Assembly: GCA_029247265.1 (NCBI GenBank) | Contig: JAQWLN010000179.1 | Coordinates: 1-32,502 of the forward strand | Origin: Fuerstiella sp. | GTDB lineage: Bacteria > Planctomycetota > Planctomycetia > Planctomycetales > Planctomycetaceae | Length of the DNA: 32,502 nt | Direction: 5' to 3' | Shown: positions 16,681 to 25,314 of the stretch, in pieces | How the letters are laid out: every line of letters starts with the position of its first letter | Position numbering within the stretch: the stretch's first letter is position 1 | Notes under the pieces: generated by a model | What the model was told of the DNA's origin: nothing | Databases searched by the model: none | What the model saw: the letters and a program-made list of their open reading frames with translations, nothing else | Position numbers and translations under genes: made by a program

Positions 16681-17613
16681 ATGAATTCCCAATCAGCTTA
16701 TGGTTCGATCGAGAACCTGACCACAGAAACTGTGAATCCCGCGTCGGCGAACATCGATACACTGTCACCGCAGGAAATCGTGCGACTGATGAACGCTGAG
16801 GATGCGACGATTCCTCAGGCGATTGCCAAAGAAACGGATTCGATTGCCAGCGCAATCACCATTATCACGGAACGAATTCGTAACGGCGGACGGCTGATCT
16901 ATACTGGAGCGGGAACATCCGGGCGGCTTGGTGTACTGGATGCGTCCGAGTGTCCGCCAACCTTCAGTACTCCGCCTGAGATGGTTGTGGGACTCATCGC
17001 TGGCGGTGACTCGGCATTGCGAAAATCAGCGGAAGGTGTGGAGGATCATCCGGAGGCCGCTGTTGAAGATCTGCAGGCAATCGGTTTATCGAAGGCTGAT
17101 GTCATTGTCGGCATCGCCAGCAGCGGGCGTACCCCGTATGTGATCGGAGGTCTGGAATATGCTCGTTCCGTTGGGGCTTTCGCGATCGGGCTGGTGTGCA
17201 ACGAAGGATCAGCCGTGTCGCAGGTTGCGGACCTGATGATTACTCTGGTGGTCGGTCCGGAAATTATCACTGGATCGACCCGGATGAAGGCAGGTACCGC
17301 CACAAAAATGGTTCTGAACATGCTCACCACGGCGACGATGGTGCAGCTCGGTAAGACTTACGGCAATCTGATGGTCGACCTGCGAGCATCGAATACGAAA
17401 CTGGTCGCTCGCAGCTGTCGCCTTGTGGTGCTTCTCACAGGTGTTTCCGAATCTCAGGCGAAAGAGGAACTGAAAAAGTGTGACGGTGAACTGAAGACGA
17501 CAGTCGTGACGATTCAGCGAGGGGTCTCTCCCGATGTTGCTCGAAAGATTCTGAACGATTGCGGCAAACAGCTTCGTGTGGCGTTGCGAACTCCAGACGG
17601 AGCGAAATCGTGA
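16681..17613 (+). CDS. murQ: N-acetylmuramic acid 6-phosphate etherase
   Basis: MurQ splits the lactyl ether of MurNAc-6-phosphate, giving GlcNAc-6-phosphate and D-lactate, in the cytoplasm. The 310-aa protein has the normal length and an SIS fold. Motifs: NLTTETVNP (about 12-20), YTGAGTSGRLGVLDASECPP (74-93), VIVGIASSGRTPYV and GSTRMKAGTATKMVLNM. Glu90 in DASE and Glu121 in GVEDHPE align with the two acidic residues needed for catalysis in E. coli MurQ (Glu83 and Glu114, by spacing). The ATG is preceded by no strong ribosome binding site. Its stop overlaps the start of the kinase gene (GTGA, 17610-17613). The next enzymes, NagA and NagB, are not in the window. Confidence 0.97.
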   Translation: MNSQSAYGSIENLTTETVNPASANIDTLSPQEIVRLMNAEDATIPQAIAKETDSIASAITIITERIRNGGRLIYTGAGTSGRLGVLDASECPPTFSTPPEMVVGLIAGGDSALRKSAEGVEDHPEAAVEDLQAIGLSKADVIVGIASSGRTPYVIGGLEYARSVGAFAIGLVCNEGSAVSQVADLMITLVVGPEIITGSTRMKAGTATKMVLNMLTTATMVQLGKTYGNLMVDLRASNTKLVARSCRLVVLLTGVSESQAKEELKKCDGELKTTVVTIQRGVSPDVARKILNDCGKQLRVALRTPDGAKS

Positions 17614-18551
17614 CACGCCCGTCTGACAGGTTGGTGATCGGGGTCGATGCGGGCGGCACGACAACGATCGCATGGCTCGATGAACTCGGTCGGACGGTCG
17701 CTGGTGCACCACTGGGCAGAGGACAGGCTGGTCCCGGCAATCCACGATCTGTTGGGTTTGCCACTGCGACACAGGCCGTCACAGACGCGATCAGGTCTGC
17801 GTTTGCAGATGCGGACTTAACAGTCGGTCCGGTTGCCGGTCTTTGTCTTTGCGTTGCGGGGGCCGGGCGACCCGAAGAACAGGAGCAGCTGAGAACGTGG
17901 GCCATATCGCAGGGTTTTTCCGGCTCTGTGACCGTGACGGACGACGCGGAACCGATCCTTGCCGCTGCGGTGCCGGACGATGCTGGCATTGCCCTGATCA
18001 GCGGGACCGGTTCTCTGGCATTGGGCCGCAGTGCCGACGGTCGGAGAGACCGGGTCGGGGGCTGGGGGTATCTTTTGGGAGACGAAGGCAGCGGCTACTC
18101 GATCGCAGTTGCCGGACTTCGCGCCGCAGCGCGGGCCGCCGATGGTCGAGCAGAGCAGACGGTCCTTTTGAGTCGTTACATGGAACGATTCGGCATCTTG
18201 ACGCCAGCGGAATTCATTGAAAGTGTCTACGGCGGCGCCCTGTCCCGAGAGCAGCTGGCCGCGCACTGCGACGTTGTTTTCGAAGCTGCACCGAACGACG
18301 ATGTTGCTCGGCAGATCCTGAATACAGCGGGCAGCGAACTGGCTGAAATGGTCACAATACTGGCGCGGAAACTGGGTTTCGAAGCTGGGGAGTATCGTCT
18401 TGGTGTTGCCGGAGGTGTACTGCTGAATCAGCCAGCCCTGCGCGCTGACGTGATCGGGAAGATCGGCATTCGTCCGGAACGCGTTGTTGATGTGCCCTGC
18501 CCTGTGGCCGGAGCGCTGGTGATGGCTCAACGTTCATTATTGATGAATTGA
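17610..18551 (+). CDS. BadF/NagK-type amino-sugar kinase (candidate MurNAc/GlcNAc kinase, MurK-like)
   Basis: A 313-aa ASKHA-fold ATPase of the BadF/BadG/N-acetylglucosamine kinase group. Motifs: GVDAGGTTT (11-19, phosphate 1), CVAGAGRPEE (81-90), DDAEP with a probable catalytic Asp (about 111-115), LISGTGS (129-135, phosphate 2) and GGWGYLLGDEGSGY (150-163), a hallmark of GlcNAc kinases. The GTG start overlaps the murQ stop by 4 bases, indicating translational coupling. MurQ needs MurNAc-6-phosphate, and no PTS transporter is present, so this kinase probably supplies it by phosphorylating imported MurNAc, as MurK does in Clostridium and Tannerella. GlcNAc as the true or additional substrate cannot be ruled out. 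The longer upstream frame from 17559 is only overlap with murQ. Confidence 0.88.
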   Translation: MTRPSDRLVIGVDAGGTTTIAWLDELGRTVAGAPLGRGQAGPGNPRSVGFATATQAVTDAIRSAFADADLTVGPVAGLCLCVAGAGRPEEQEQLRTWAISQGFSGSVTVTDDAEPILAAAVPDDAGIALISGTGSLALGRSADGRRDRVGGWGYLLGDEGSGYSIAVAGLRAAARAADGRAEQTVLLSRYMERFGILTPAEFIESVYGGALSREQLAAHCDVVFEAAPNDDVARQILNTAGSELAEMVTILARKLGFEAGEYRLGVAGGVLLNQPALRADVIGKIGIRPERVVDVPCPVAGALVMAQRSLLMN

Positions 18552-18609
18552 CCGAATACCCAAATACAAGGCCATGTCTGTCGCCAGCGAAATTGATTAG
18601 AATTCTCGT

Positions 18610-19236
18610 ATGCCAGTTTCACAAACGACGTACTCGCTGCCATACGCACATCTGAATCTGCGGCGAAACCCATTCGGTGAGTTTTCTGAAGACGAACGAA
18701 CGGCACTGGCACTGGTTGACATTGAACCCATCATTGAGCGGCTGAACAACCCGGGCTACGTCGTACAATTCGTCGGCGAGAAAGGGTACGGCAAGACGAC
18801 TCATCTGCTGGCCATTCGGTCGCGATTGAGCGACGCCGGCTACGTGCACATTCCTGAAGGCCAGCGTGCTGGACTTCCGTCCGGCTGCCCGATCCTGATT
18901 GATGAGGCTCAGCGACTGACACGATGGCAGCAGTTTCAGGTGTTTCGCTCAAACACGCCAATGGTGCTGGGGACTCACCGTGACTTCAAGGAGCAACTTC
19001 GACGAGCCGGGCGGGTTGTGGAAACGATCGAGGTGGAACTACGCACTGATGCAGACCGTCTGCATCGGCTGCTGAATGCCAGAATTCAATGGGTCCGCCG
19101 TGGCGATGGACGGGTGCCCTCGATCACATTGCCAACGGCGGATAATCTATTGAAGGAATTCGGGCCGAATATTCGAGGCATATTGCACCAGTTATATACG
19201 GCGTTTCAGAATCTGAACGAGATTGCAGATTTGTAA
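18610..19236 (+). CDS. Small AAA-type P-loop ATPase, unknown role
   Basis: A 208-aa soluble ATPase. Walker A is GEKGYGKT (56-63), Walker B is ILIDEA (95-100) with D98/E99, giving a DEAQ box. A possible sensor-1 Thr lies in VLGTHRD (119-125), and the C-terminal IRGILHQLYTAFQNL looks like an AAA lid or sensor-2 region. NPFGEF near the N-terminus is like the start of ExeA/TniB-type AAA proteins, which also use short ATPase domains. No transposase or secretion gene sits beside it. It is followed after about 30 bp by the arrestin-like gene in the same direction, so the two may be cotranscribed. Function unknown. No ribosome binding site is obvious. Confidence 0.75.
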   Translation: MPVSQTTYSLPYAHLNLRRNPFGEFSEDERTALALVDIEPIIERLNNPGYVVQFVGEKGYGKTTHLLAIRSRLSDAGYVHIPEGQRAGLPSGCPILIDEAQRLTRWQQFQVFRSNTPMVLGTHRDFKEQLRRAGRVVETIEVELRTDADRLHRLLNARIQWVRRGDGRVPSITLPTADNLLKEFGPNIRGILHQLYTAFQNLNEIADL

Positions 19237-19269
19237 TTTTCATGCGGCGACATGTCTCAAGGGGCCACC

Positions 19270-20769
19270 ATGGCTAAGTGCGATATTCGTATTACGTTTG
19301 ACAACCCCGACCGAAGCTACAGCGGAGGCGACACTGTTTCCGGTGAGGTCTACGTCCAGGTGAATGAGGATATCCGCTGCAACGGCATCGTGCTGACTCA
19401 CTACTGGAGAACGCATGGTCGAGGTAACACTGCTCGTGGAGAAAAACACGAGATTCAACTGACGGATAGTATGCCCCTTCAAGCTGGAGAAGAGCTGAAA
19501 TTTTCGTTCGAATTTGCTGCTGAAATATGGCCTCTGACGTATCACGGTCACTACATCAACTTGGACCACTTCGTCCACGTCGGCGTCGATGTACCGTGGG
19601 CGTTCGATCCCAAACACGAAGAAGAATATATTCTGCTGCCAGGCGAGCGTCCCCCGGAATTCACAGGTGCGCGTGGCGAAGTCATCGAATTTGAGAAGGA
19701 GGCGACTGAAGCCAAAGGCATCGCCAAAGTCATACTGTTCATTATTGTCGCCATTTTTCTGGTGCTCTTTGCAGCATTCGCCATCGTGCTTATTCCGGTG
19801 TTGCTGATCGGCGGCGGCATTTACTGGGGCTGGAAAAAAATGATTGCCAGCCGGGTTGGAGAAGTGGAACTGAAGATGCCGCACCTTGTTGTCGGTCCTG
19901 GCGAAGATTGGCCTGTGGAACTCAGCTTCACACCCAAGAAGACTTTTCCTGTCAACGGAATTACGGTGAAGATCATTGCTCAGGAAGCCGCTACTTCGGG
20001 AAGTGGAACGAACAGTACGACGCATCGTCATACGTTGCACGAAGAAACTCACACACTGCATCCCGGCGGAAGTCTGCTGGCTGGTGAAGAATTCTCTGAA
20101 CGATTCACGATGGGGTTTCCCGAAACCGCTGCGTGGAGCATCGCTGAATCCGACAACAAAGTTACATGGTCGGCGCAGATCAGAATCGACATTCCTCGTT
20201 TTCCCGACTGGTCAAAGAAGGCTGAACTGCAGGTTGTGCCGCTCGAATTTCTGGATGCTGCAACGCCATTTGAATCGGAAAAGTCGCGACGTGCCACTGA
20301 TCATACATTTGGGCCGCCCGCTGCGATTGGCACGGGACCGACGCCAGAGTCAGAGAATCAACGGTCAGATTCGTCTGAGTCTCCTGCCAGCGACGCTGCC
20401 GTCACTGGTGAGGATATGGCGCCGCTGTTGGCGATTGTCAACGAGATTGAGCAGGCTGGGCGTTTTGCTAATGAACGATCGGAAATCGTCGCGGCGACGG
20501 AGGGGCATACCTACGATGTTGCGGTGCGGATCGATCGCATCTCTACGACGTTTGGCTTTTCCGGTGACGACGCTGCGTTTGAAAATGGTCGAACTGTCAT
20601 GGGCACGATTGCCGGCACAGACCAGAAAGTTCAGCTGTTCGCGGTGGAAGCCAGCAATAATTCACTCGACTATCTCGCTCGTGGGGGATCATGGCAGACG
20701 CTGGCCACAGTCAAAACCTGGGATTCACTGTACGATCGACTGGTTATGCACGAAGTGCCGTTCGACTGA
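19270..20769 (+). CDS. Arrestin-fold protein with internal membrane hairpin
   Basis: A 499-aa protein. Residues 1-125 resemble an arrestin N-terminal/Spo0M-like beta-sandwich: ITFDNPDRSYSGGDTVSGEV is the characteristic opening (strand, Y-x-x-G-D/E-x-V-x-G). It is followed by GIVLTHYWRTHGRGN and LTYHGHYINLDHFVHVGVDV. A hydrophobic stretch at about 150-187 is long enough for two helices, followed by GWKKM. A second arrestin-like sandwich (about 196-335, PHLVVGPGEDWPVELSF) comes next, then a polar Ser/Pro linker (about 345-385). The last domain is about 100 residues and unrecognised. Both sandwiches would lie on the same side if the stretch is a hairpin. The ATG at 19270 is preferred over 19252: AAGGGG lies 5 bases before it and the beta fold starts directly. 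In eukaryotes arrestins are trafficking adaptors; the role here is unknown. Confidence 0.75.
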   Translation: MAKCDIRITFDNPDRSYSGGDTVSGEVYVQVNEDIRCNGIVLTHYWRTHGRGNTARGEKHEIQLTDSMPLQAGEELKFSFEFAAEIWPLTYHGHYINLDHFVHVGVDVPWAFDPKHEEEYILLPGERPPEFTGARGEVIEFEKEATEAKGIAKVILFIIVAIFLVLFAAFAIVLIPVLLIGGGIYWGWKKMIASRVGEVELKMPHLVVGPGEDWPVELSFTPKKTFPVNGITVKIIAQEAATSGSGTNSTTHRHTLHEETHTLHPGGSLLAGEEFSERFTMGFPETAAWSIAESDNKVTWSAQIRIDIPRFPDWSKKAELQVVPLEFLDAATPFESEKSRRATDHTFGPPAAIGTGPTPESENQRSDSSESPASDAAVTGEDMAPLLAIVNEIEQAGRFANERSEIVAATEGHTYDVAVRIDRISTTFGFSGDDAAFENGRTVMGTIAGTDQKVQLFAVEASNNSLDYLARGGSWQTLATVKTWDSLYDRLVMHEVPFD

Positions 20770-20947
20770 GCGGAACAGGATGAAATGGAGCGCAAGGCGA
20801 TTTACACCGTGGGGCGGGACGTCGTGTCGGGGACGCCCAGGGTGGACTCCTGTACCGCTTGAACTAGCACCCTCGCTCAGTAAACTCGCTTTCTTTAAAT
20901 TGGAACAAGTTTCTTTAAGTTTCTCTGTCAGTATGAGGCACGGCGTT

Positions 20948-21525
20948 GTGGACTCACTCAGTTCGACCTCACCCAGCCTGCTATCGCGGGCACGGGTCGG
21001 CGATACCGATGCCTGGCACCGTCTGGTCGAGATTTACAGTCCGGTCGTTTATCGCTGGGCAAGGTCTGCCGGACTTCAGGACAGCGACGCTTCCGACGTG
21101 ATGCAGGACGTCTTTCGTGATGTGGCACGAGGGCTGTCCGGATTTCGGAAGGAAAAGCCGGGCGACAGCTTTCGGGGATGGTTGTGGGTGATCGCCCGAA
21201 ATCGCATTCGTCAGCACTTTTGAATCGTCAGCCGGTGGGCGTCGGTGGTACGGCACACGCTGAACAGATCAACAGTGCTCAGGATTTCCTGAACGCAGAC
21301 GAATTGCCGGACGAGGGTTCTGTGAAGGCGGCCGTTGTTCATCGCGCGCTGGACTTGATTCGCGACGAGTTTCAGGAACGAACCTGGCAGGCTTTATGGC
21401 GACTGACGGTTACAGGACAGTCGGCCGCAGAAATCGCTGGCGAATTGAAGCTGAACGAAAAGGCCGTTCGACAGGCAAAATATCGCGTTTTGTGTCGGCT
21501 GCGCGAGATATTGCGCGACGATTGA
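20948..21525 (+). pseudogene. ECF-type RNA polymerase sigma factor, split by a one-base frameshift
   Basis: The first part (91 aa from GTG at 20948, with GAGG 9 bases upstream; an ATG at 20933 is possible) is sigma region 2: DAWHRLVEIYSPVVYRWARS, SDASDVMQDVFRDVARGL, then FRGWLWVIARNRIRQHF and a TGA at 21221-21223. The match to the family continues without a gap in the -1 frame: NRQPVGVGGTAHAEQ and a complete region 4 (ALWRLTVTGQSAAEIAGELK and KAVRQAKYRVLCRLREIL) to the TGA at 21525. One extra T in the TTTT run at 21218-21221 would restore about 192 aa, the usual size for planctomycete ECF factors. The part encoding region 4 has no good start of its own. It may be a true mutation or a sequencing error. 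It sits next to a truncated kinase. Confidence 0.85.
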
Positions 21526-21689
21526 CCCAGTCCCATCGTCATGCCTGGAGTGGCGTAACCTGTGTTTGCTGCACGTGTTAACTCATGTTGACAAAAAACT
21601 TTTGGTTTGGCGTGGCGCACTCGCATTGTTACTGGTAGAGAGGCAAACGAGCCTTGGGCCGCTACGAGTCATACCTGGAAGATATGCCG

Positions 21690-22067
21690 ATGACCGAGTC
21701 GAAACGAAATGAGCCGGATCTGAATTCGCTTGTCGAGCAACTGGCCGACTCTGAGGTGTCCGATCGCGAAGTTTCTGATTCAACACTGAAACAGACCCGA
21801 GCCGAGCTGGAAACCCACGCTTCTGATCTGCGCAATGGTCCGCCAAACGACGGCATTGAACAGGAATCGGCATTTCAGCATGGGCTTGATCTGGTCAAGC
21901 AGTTCGGCTGCGATCCATCTCTGGCTCAGAAGTGCGCCCCGAATGCAATGCAACAGGAGCCGTCATTCCCGGCGTCGATTCGGGAGTACAAATTGCTGTC
22001 GAAACTGGGTCAGGGAGGGATGGGGAACTGGACAAGAAGTCCTGTTCCGGCGAAAAAGAGCGGGTGA
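21690..22067 (+). pseudogene. Truncated Ser/Thr protein kinase (leader plus glycine loop only)
   Basis: Planctomycete Hanks-type kinases often follow an ECF sigma gene and open with a helical leader. This 125-aa product has that leader, including FQHGLDLVKQFGCDPSLAQ, then REYKLLSKLGQGGMG (98-112), the start of the kinase domain up to the ATP-binding glycine loop. Directly afterwards the sequence becomes NWTRSPVPAKKSG and stops. The lysine, HRD, DFG and all later kinase elements are absent from all frames downstream, so the remainder has been deleted or replaced, with a junction near 22025. The ATG at 21690 is chosen because GGAAGA (21677-21682) lies 7 bases upstream. It cannot be catalytic. 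Confidence 0.8.
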
Positions 22068-22227
22068 AGCGGCGAACAAATCCGATGAATCACTTCGGAT
22101 CAGCGCCCGGCAGGCGTAGAATGCCGAGCGACGGACCAGGCCTGCACCGGACGTCCGCGGCAGAAGTGAATCTGATGGTGTGCCGCCCGGATCCAGCAAT
22201 CGCGAAATCGCAGAACGAGTAATAATA

Positions 22228-25200
22228 ATGAAAACCGGACATTTCATGGGGCGACTGCTGTCCCTGCTGGTTGCTGTCGCGTTTCTGCTGATCGTTCCGG
22301 CAGCGGCACCGGCAGACAAAGCCACCGACGACTTCAATCTGGCAGTGAACCTGTTTCGCAAAGAGCGGTGGAATCTGGCGTCCGACACATTTGGCGCATT
22401 CCTGAAAGCGTACCCGCAGCATCCTCGGGCCAGTCTGGCTCGGCTGTATTACGGACTTACCTTGAATTCGCTGGAAGACTACGGCCCGGCTCAAAAACAG
22501 TTTGAGAAGTTCATCGCGGATAGTCCCAATAGCCGGAACATCGCCGATGCCAGATACCGTCTCGCAGAATGCAGCTTTTATCTGAAAGAGTATCCCACTG
22601 CGATTGCGCAGCTGAAGGACTATCTGTCCCGCCATGTCGGACACAACCTGAACAGCTGGGCCAGTCTGATGCTGGGCAACAGTTACAACGCCGTTGCCGA
22701 CTGGTCCAGAGCAGAGTCGACGTTACGAGCTCTTGTCGCCCTTCCGCCCGAAGCACAGCTGATGCCGGATGCCACGTTCGCTCTGGCAAGAGCTCTGGAA
22801 GGGTTGAAGAAAAAGGAGGAATCTTTACAGCTGTACTCACAGTTGGCAGAGCAAAAGGTCGTGGTGCTGTCTGCCCGAGCATTGGCGCGCATGGGCACAA
22901 TGCACTTTAACGACGGTGAATACGAAAAGGCCAGTGATTCGTATGACCGGATTGTGGCGGAGTACGCAGGTCAGTCAATTGCCAATTCTGCGGCCTTGCA
23001 GTGCGGTGTGGCGTTCTTTCGACTGGGTGAGCATAAAGAAGCTCTGATTCGTCTTGAGAAAGTGGCAGCGGAGTCGAAGCTCACGTCGCAGGCAACAATG
23101 CTGAAGGGGCTGTGTCTGCGAGAACTCGGCCAGTTGGACGATGCTCGCAAAGCGCTGTCTGCTGCCTACGCAACAGCAGGCGACTCGCCACTGGCTGCAG
23201 AGATTCTGTTCAAACGTGCTCAGGTGGAACAGCTGGATGACAGGAAGCCGCTGGCTGCACAGATGTTCCGCGATCTCGCCGACCGTTGGCCTCAGGATTC
23301 GCACGTGGTTGACAGTTTGTTCAACGCCGCAGAACTGTTGATGGAACTTGAGGATTTAGACGCTTCACGCAGCCTGTTAAACAGACTTGTTGCAGATTTT
23401 CCGGATCAGTCGGACACGACACGAGTTCAGATACTGAATGCTCGTATTCTTCTGAACGATCAGAAACCGAAGGACGCCATTGCCGTGCTGCGATCGGTTA
23501 TGACGTCACCTGATGTGACAGCTCAGGACCAAAACCTTGCTCGATATCATTTAATCCGCTCGCTTCATCAGGACGAACAGTTTGAAATGGTGTTGAAGGA
23601 GTTTGAGCCTTTGCATGAGCAGTTGCAGGATCCGATGTATACTGACCTCACCGGAGCAGTGGCGCTGGCTGCGATGAGCAGTCTGGAACTGCAACAGTAC
23701 ACGGACGTTCAGGGATTTGCCGACGAACTGCTGCAACTGCAGCCGGACAACACACAAGTCGCCGACGTGCTGGCAGCTCGAGCCGTTGCATTCAGTCATT
23801 TAAAGAATGCGATTGGAGCCAAAGCAGATCTGGATCGCCTGGTGAAAGACTTCACCGACAATCCCCAGACATGGATGGCGGTGCTGCAGTCGGCGGAAGC
23901 GGCGTGGCAGCACGAAGACTTCATGACATCCGCAGCGTTATTCGAAATGGCTGCGGAACGTGAAACGGATATGAAGGTTCATGCCGCTGCTTTGTCCGGA
24001 GCCGCATGGAGCCGATACCGCCTGCAGGAATTCGTGATGTCGGAGCACTTGTTTACAAAGTTCTCGCAAACGTATCCTGAATCTGACGGTGCGACGGAAG
24101 CAGCATACATGGCTGCCTTGAGTTTGTTTGAGGCAGGAGACGGCAAGTCGGCGGCTCCACTGTTTATGGCGTTACACAAGCAGCTGAAGGACAAGGCGGC
24201 CAGCGATCCGGACGCCCCTGATGCTCCCTGGTTTCTTGATTCCGGACAGATGTTTGCACGACTGATTGGCGAACAGGGCCAGGTGGACGAGGCCGACAAA
24301 GCATGGGAAGATCTTGCGAATAACTTTGCGGCAGCTGATGAATTGGACGACATACTGGATGAATGGGCATACCTGAACCTTCAGCATGAACGGTACGAAC
24401 GAGCGGATGAGGTCTACCGCCGACTTCTGACGAAGTTTCCAGACAGTCCACACGCCGGTCAGGCGCGATTATCACTCGCTGAAAGCAAGATGCAGGCAGG
24501 TGACCTGGATACTGCTTTGAGCGAATTCACGACAATTGCGACGGACAGAAATTACGCCGAATTAGCGCGAGAACCGGCGTTGTATCATGTCATTGATATT
24601 AGTGCGGCTCAGCGAAAGTGGCCGGATGTGCTGAGATTCGCCAATCTGTTTGTGAACGAATTCAGTGCCAGCACGCACGCGTCGAAAGTGCAGCTGTTTT
24701 ACGGTGAAGGACACTTGGGTCAGGGCAATCTGCCGGAAGCTGAACGGGTCCTGCAGACATTACGCAAGGGCGTGCAGGACGGCCAACTTGCGGCGGCTGA
24801 CTGGACTGAACGCATTTGGGTGGTGTTGGCCGAGATCGCGCTTGCGAGGAAGCAATATACCGACATCGATTCTCTGGCCAGTGAGTTGATCGATCGGTCG
24901 CCGAATTCACGTTTCCTGTTTCAGATTCGCGATGTTCAGGGCCGCCGCTGGAAGTCTCAGCCCGAGCCCGATTTTGACAAGGCGCGTGAGTATTTTCATC
25001 AGGTTACGCTGGACGAAGTGGGACGAGGCACAGAAACCGCAGCGCGATGTCAGTTCCTGATTGGTGAGACTCTGCTGCTGCAAAACCGCAGGAAGGAAGC
25101 ACTGACAGAATATCATCGCGTGTACCTGAACTATCAGGGCGCGGACGAATGGCGAGTCCGGGGTCTGTATCAGGCAGCAGGATGCGAGCTGGCACTTGGC

Positions 25201-25314
25201 GACAAAAATGGTGCAGTTCGCAGTTATCAGGACCTGGTCACTGAGTTTCCAGAATCGTCGCAGGCAAAAAATTCTGCCGAAAAGCTCAAGCAAATTACAG
25301 GCTCAACGAAGTAG
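22228..25314 (+). CDS. Large secreted tetratricopeptide-repeat protein
   Basis: A 1028-aa protein with a signal peptide (about 1-29, core LLSLLVAVAFLLIVPAAA, then PADKA). Nearly the whole mature chain is TPR-type helix pairs. Good examples are FNLAVNLFRKERWNLASDTF near the start, YGPAQKQFEKFIADSPNSRN, ADEVYRRLLTKFPDSPHAGQ and GAVRSYQDLVTEFPESSQAK at the end. The F/YP-x-S/D-x-x-A spacing resembles the YbgF/CpoB and BamD repeat type, which act at the cell envelope. The ATG at 22228 is chosen for the signal peptide. The next gene in the same direction encodes an ExbB/TolQ homologue, so a role in an energised envelope complex (a Tol-like one) is plausible but inferred. No enzymatic motif is seen. 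Confidence 0.85.
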   Translation: MKTGHFMGRLLSLLVAVAFLLIVPAAAPADKATDDFNLAVNLFRKERWNLASDTFGAFLKAYPQHPRASLARLYYGLTLNSLEDYGPAQKQFEKFIADSPNSRNIADARYRLAECSFYLKEYPTAIAQLKDYLSRHVGHNLNSWASLMLGNSYNAVADWSRAESTLRALVALPPEAQLMPDATFALARALEGLKKKEESLQLYSQLAEQKVVVLSARALARMGTMHFNDGEYEKASDSYDRIVAEYAGQSIANSAALQCGVAFFRLGEHKEALIRLEKVAAESKLTSQATMLKGLCLRELGQLDDARKALSAAYATAGDSPLAAEILFKRAQVEQLDDRKPLAAQMFRDLADRWPQDSHVVDSLFNAAELLMELEDLDASRSLLNRLVADFPDQSDTTRVQILNARILLNDQKPKDAIAVLRSVMTSPDVTAQDQNLARYHLIRSLHQDEQFEMVLKEFEPLHEQLQDPMYTDLTGAVALAAMSSLELQQYTDVQGFADELLQLQPDNTQVADVLAARAVAFSHLKNAIGAKADLDRLVKDFTDNPQTWMAVLQSAEAAWQHEDFMTSAALFEMAAERETDMKVHAAALSGAAWSRYRLQEFVMSEHLFTKFSQTYPESDGATEAAYMAALSLFEAGDGKSAAPLFMALHKQLKDKAASDPDAPDAPWFLDSGQMFARLIGEQGQVDEADKAWEDLANNFAAADELDDILDEWAYLNLQHERYERADEVYRRLLTKFPDSPHAGQARLSLAESKMQAGDLDTALSEFTTIATDRNYAELAREPALYHVIDISAAQRKWPDVLRFANLFVNEFSASTHASKVQLFYGEGHLGQGNLPEAERVLQTLRKGVQDGQLAAADWTERIWVVLAEIALARKQYTDIDSLASELIDRSPNSRFLFQIRDVQGRRWKSQPEPDFDKAREYFHQVTLDEVGRGTETAARCQFLIGETLLLQNRRKEALTEYHRVYLNYQGADEWRVRGLYQAAGCELALGDKNGAVRSYQDLVTEFPESSQAKNSAEKLKQITGSTK

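Noticed and set aside
17817..18530. 237-codon minus-strand frame opposite the kinase
   Set aside because: It is antisense to a gene with clear kinase motifs and has no recognisable motif of its own.
19240..20061. 273-codon minus-strand frame opposite the arrestin-like gene
   Set aside because: Its composition (Phe, Asn, His runs) fits reverse reading of the real gene, and it lacks any domain pattern.
20902..20930. ECF-type promoter (GGAAC plus GTC) ahead of the sigma gene
   Set aside because: The distance between GGAAC (20902-20906) and GTC (20927-20929) is about 20 bases, longer than the usual 16-17. The direct repeats TTTCTTTAA (20890 and 20910) are also too short to interpret.
19976..21223. 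Long plus-strand frame running through the arrestin-like gene into the sigma factor
   Set aside because: Only the last 91 residues (from 20948) look like sigma region 2. The rest is the arrestin gene read out of frame, with low-complexity Arg/Ser-rich sequence.
21215..21225. Programmed -1 frameshift in the sigma gene
   Set aside because: The shift region CAC TTT TGA does not give a good slippery heptamer, and four T's are too few for transcriptional slippage. A mutation or sequencing error fits better, especially beside a truncated kinase.
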